Source of the DNA: Oligoflexia bacterium
GTDB taxonomy: Bacteria; Bdellovibrionota; UBA1018
Length of the DNA: 6,833 nucleotides
Direction: 5' to 3'
Assembly (NCBI GenBank): GCA_903854365.1
Contig: CAINWE010000113.1
Span: 1 to 6,833 of the forward strand
Shown: piece after piece, positions 4,787 to 6,833 of the stretch
Numbering within the stretch: position 1 is the stretch's first letter
Layout: each line of letters starts with the position of its first letter
Translations under genes and position numbers: made by a program
Notes under the pieces: generated by a model
The model's database searches: none
Told to the model about the DNA's origin: nothing
The model's input: only the letters and a program-made list of their open reading frames with translations

Positions 4787-5800
4787 ATGCGCTCAAAAAT
4801 TTCTACAACTTCGCACGAACCCAAGCCAGAGACCCCAACCCAGCGTTATCAGCCAAAAAATCCGTTAAAATCGCCCCGCTTCGGGGATGTCGCTACCTTT
4901 AACCGCCTCCCCTACGTTCCTGATTTTCGAGACCAAGACATCGATGTCGTTCTCTTGGGAATTCCTTTCGATGGGGGCACTACCTACCGCCCTGGCGCTC
5001 GATTCGCCCCTCGCGCCGTTCGGGAGGCCTCTGCTTTAAATCGCAATTTCAATCCCAATTTGGGTGTCCATGTTTACGAAAAGCTGAGCGTCGTCGACGG
5101 GGGAGACGTCAGCGTCAACCCCATCCACCTGCAGACAACATTCAAAAACATCGAAGAACATATCTCGGAAGTCCACCGAGCAGGGGCGCGATGCATCTCG
5201 ATCGGCGGCGACCACTCCGTTTTACTTCCTGACCTCAGAGCAATTCACAAGCGCTATGGCGCAGTCACTCTCATCCAGTTTGATGCTCATACAGACACTG
5301 CCGATTCGGCCTGGGGTGAGAAATATCATCATGGCACGCCGATTCGCCGCGCCATTGAGGAAGGACTCCTCGTCGGTTCGAAGATTTTCCAGATTGGCAT
5401 CCGAGGCCCGCTCACAGCCGCTAGCCAAGAAGATTACATTAGAGAGCAAGGCATTCATGTCTTAGACATCGACCAATTCTATGAGATCCAAAAGAGAAAT
5501 GAATTTCTCGATCAAATTCGGAAGACAGCGGGCCAAGGTCCTTGCTATCTCACCTTCGATGTAGACGGTGTGGACCCCGCCTATGCCCCTGGCACGGGTA
5601 CCCCCGTCGTCGGTGGCATGACCAGCTTCGAAGCCATCCAAACTGTCCGCAAGCTTCAAGGCCTTCGCTTCGTTGGCGCCAATGTCGTCGAAATCTCGCC
5701 CACTTACGACCACGCAGAGATCACCTCTCTCCTAGGAGCCGCACTCATTTTTGAGTTTCTGAGCTTAATGGCTCATGAAAGCAAGAGCCCGGTCGTTTAA
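4787..5800 (+). CDS. Agmatinase/ureohydrolase-family enzyme (SpeB-like)
   Basis: This 337-residue cytosolic binuclear-metal hydrolase belongs to the arginase/agmatinase fold, which releases urea from a guanidino compound. All metal-binding motifs are present: GGDHS (140-144; H143), DAHTDT (166-171; D166, H168, D170), and TFDVDGVDP (256-264; D258, D260). Substrate-side family motifs GIPFDGGTTYRPGAR (58-72), YHHGTPIRRAIEEG (180-193) and EISPTYDHAEIT (302-313) are also intact, so it should be active. The length exceeds E. coli-type agmatinase (about 306) mainly through a polar, Pro/Thr-rich amino end of about 28 residues before SPRFGDVATF. The ATG at 4787 is the first start after an in-frame stop at 4751-4753; no Shine-Dalgarno is visible. 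Substrate could be agmatine, guanidinobutyrate, guanidinopropionate or even free guanidine. The sequence alone does not decide and no polyamine genes are adjacent. The last stop overlaps the convergent barrel gene. Confidence 0.92.
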   Translation: MRSKISTTSHEPKPETPTQRYQPKNPLKSPRFGDVATFNRLPYVPDFRDQDIDVVLLGIPFDGGTTYRPGARFAPRAVREASALNRNFNPNLGVHVYEKLSVVDGGDVSVNPIHLQTTFKNIEEHISEVHRAGARCISIGGDHSVLLPDLRAIHKRYGAVTLIQFDAHTDTADSAWGEKYHHGTPIRRAIEEGLLVGSKIFQIGIRGPLTAASQEDYIREQGIHVLDIDQFYEIQKRNEFLDQIRKTAGQGPCYLTFDVDGVDPAYAPGTGTPVVGGMTSFEAIQTVRKLQGLRFVGANVVEISPTYDHAEITSLLGAALIFEFLSLMAHESKSPVV

Positions 5801-6833
5801 ATCACGCCGACTGAAAAATGGAGAACGCTTCGGTCCTGGGCCCCTGGATAGGGATTCAGTTTGTAGCCCCAATCCACGTTCACCGAGCCAACTGGGGTCA
5901 GATATCGAATTCCGAACCCGGTGCCATAAAGCATATCCTTCACCCCGTAATCGTTAATGAGGAGATTAGCGGCGTCAAAAAAGAGATCACACTTGAGCGA
6001 AGTGTTTAAAGGCACATCCAATTGAGCTCGATAATTCAGGTAGGACAAACTGCCCTGAATCGCCGTCGAAGGTAATCCCTGAAGAGTAGCGCTCGTGGCC
6101 GTGTTCAGCTCAAGCTCATTATATCCTCGCAAGCTATTAATGCCCCCAAGCGAGAACTGAGCAATGAGAGGAATCGTATTCGTATTTGGAGTGCTTGCCA
6201 TCACCAAACTACGTTCGTAGCCAGTTCTAAAACTAAAATAGAGACCAAACCGCTTTGGGAGAGGAATATGATAATCGGCACGATACCTTACGCTATAATA
6301 CCCAATCGCACCATCAGCCGAGTTCGAGCCCAGAAACGGCGGAGCAAAATCTAACCAAGCCATCGTGTAAAATCCAGAAGTCGGCAAAAGGGAGTTGTCT
6401 CGCAAATCCAGTGTTACCCGAGAAGTCATCGTCCCTAAAGTCAAATTTGATCGATCTTGCGCCCGGGTCGCCATGAACTGATTAATGCCCTGAAAACTGT
6501 AAGAAAAACTGACCAAAAGATTGGGCTGGCTCAAAAGCTGCTTATCCCAGCTCAGAGTCATCGTCTGATTATCTGCCGCAAACGAAGTGCTTAGCTTATT
6601 GGTCGTAAAATCTAGATACTGCGTCCGCCCTACACTCAAAGAAGGGCGAAACGTCAGACCCGGGACGAGAAACCAAGGCCAAGCATAACTCACCTGGGCT
6701 TGGCCTTCGCCAAAGTTGTAAAATTGAAACCGTCGATTCACCGCCGCACTGACAGAAACCGTATGATTCAAGCCCCAAAGATTTGCATACGAGAGCTGAC
6801 CGTAGGCGCGTAAGCCGAGATCGTTTCTGACAC
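5797..6833 (-). CDS. Omp85-superfamily outer-membrane barrel protein (BamA/TamA-like), 5' end outside window
   Basis: This is the carboxy-terminal barrel of an Omp85 protein, the family that inserts or secretes proteins at the outer membrane. The frame stays open to the right edge, giving 344 visible residues; a TTG at 6771-6769 is internal, not the start. Alternating aromatic and polar residues of transmembrane strands run throughout. Diagnostic segments are DLRDNSLLPTSGFY (142-155), FSLGGINSLRGY (226-237, the R-G-Y/F loop-6 motif), LFFDAANLL and GFGIRYLTPVGSVNVDWGYKL near the end. Amino-terminal POTRA domains and the signal peptide would lie beyond 6833. The protein ends HFSVGVI, so the last residue is Ile rather than the usual Phe or Trp. 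Whether it is BamA itself, TamA or another paralogue cannot be told from the barrel. Its stop codon overlaps that of the convergent ureohydrolase gene. Confidence 0.88.
   Translation of the reverse strand, partial: VRNDLGLRAYGQLSYANLWGLNHTVSVSAAVNRRFQFYNFGEGQAQVSYAWPWFLVPGLTFRPSLSVGRTQYLDFTTNKLSTSFAADNQTMTLSWDKQLLSQPNLLVSFSYSFQGINQFMATRAQDRSNLTLGTMTSRVTLDLRDNSLLPTSGFYTMAWLDFAPPFLGSNSADGAIGYYSVRYRADYHIPLPKRFGLYFSFRTGYERSLVMASTPNTNTIPLIAQFSLGGINSLRGYNELELNTATSATLQGLPSTAIQGSLSYLNYRAQLDVPLNTSLKCDLFFDAANLLINDYGVKDMLYGTGFGIRYLTPVGSVNVDWGYKLNPYPGAQDRSVLHFSVGVI

Noticed and set aside
5775..6476. Plus-strand open frames inside the barrel gene.
   Set aside because: They lie antisense to a well-supported Omp85 frame and have low-complexity, unrecognisable products.

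Overview
The window reads as a piece of an ordinary bacterial chromosome from a Gram-negative organism. The Gram-negative call rests on a carboxy-terminal Omp85 outer-membrane barrel at the right edge. It is supported by a sigma-54-dependent NtrC-type regulator. Base composition looks close to half G+C by eye. The mix (sigma-54 activator, L13/S9 pair, Omp85 barrel, densely packed genes) would fit a member of the former Deltaproteobacteria or Bdellovibrionota, but this is a loose inference and no sequence here fixes the taxon.

Layout from left to right. At 1-725 (+) is the 3' part of a riboflavin-synthesis reductase (RibD carboxy-terminal domain), cut by the window edge. It meets tail-to-tail, one base apart, a fumarylacetoacetate-hydrolase-family enzyme (727-1335, -). 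A 231-base gap (1336-1566) holds a plausible extended -10 promoter and a hairpin-rich leader of about 120 bases for a three-domain NtrC-family response regulator (1567-3063, +). That regulator is followed after 17 bases, behind a strong Shine-Dalgarno, by an unrecognised 198-residue soluble protein (3081-3677, +), so the two are likely one operon. A strong intrinsic terminator (3735-3763) ends the oppositely oriented rplM-rpsI operon (4721-3792, -; L13 then S9). A 65-base divergent gap separates rplM from an agmatinase/ureohydrolase-family gene (4787-5800, +). That gene overlaps tail-to-tail by four bases with an Omp85-family barrel protein (5797-6833, -), which is cut by the right edge.

The genes do not form one pathway. 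They look like separate short transcription units: a riboflavin step, a 2-oxoacid/acylpyruvate-type hydrolase, a regulator with a private partner gene, ribosomal proteins, guanidino-compound hydrolysis and outer-membrane assembly. No mobile element, CRISPR array, tRNA, rRNA or integration scar was seen.

I do not see a convincing new multi-gene system. The points most worth a second look are: the regulator plus unknown-protein pair, whose receiver domain has a glycine in its acidic pocket; the structured leader in front of that regulator; the face-to-face promoters around a GTTGA-AG-TCAAC palindrome between rplM and the ureohydrolase, which suggest leaderless mRNAs; and an unusual D-A-P in the RibD reductase where D-D-P or D-N-P is expected.
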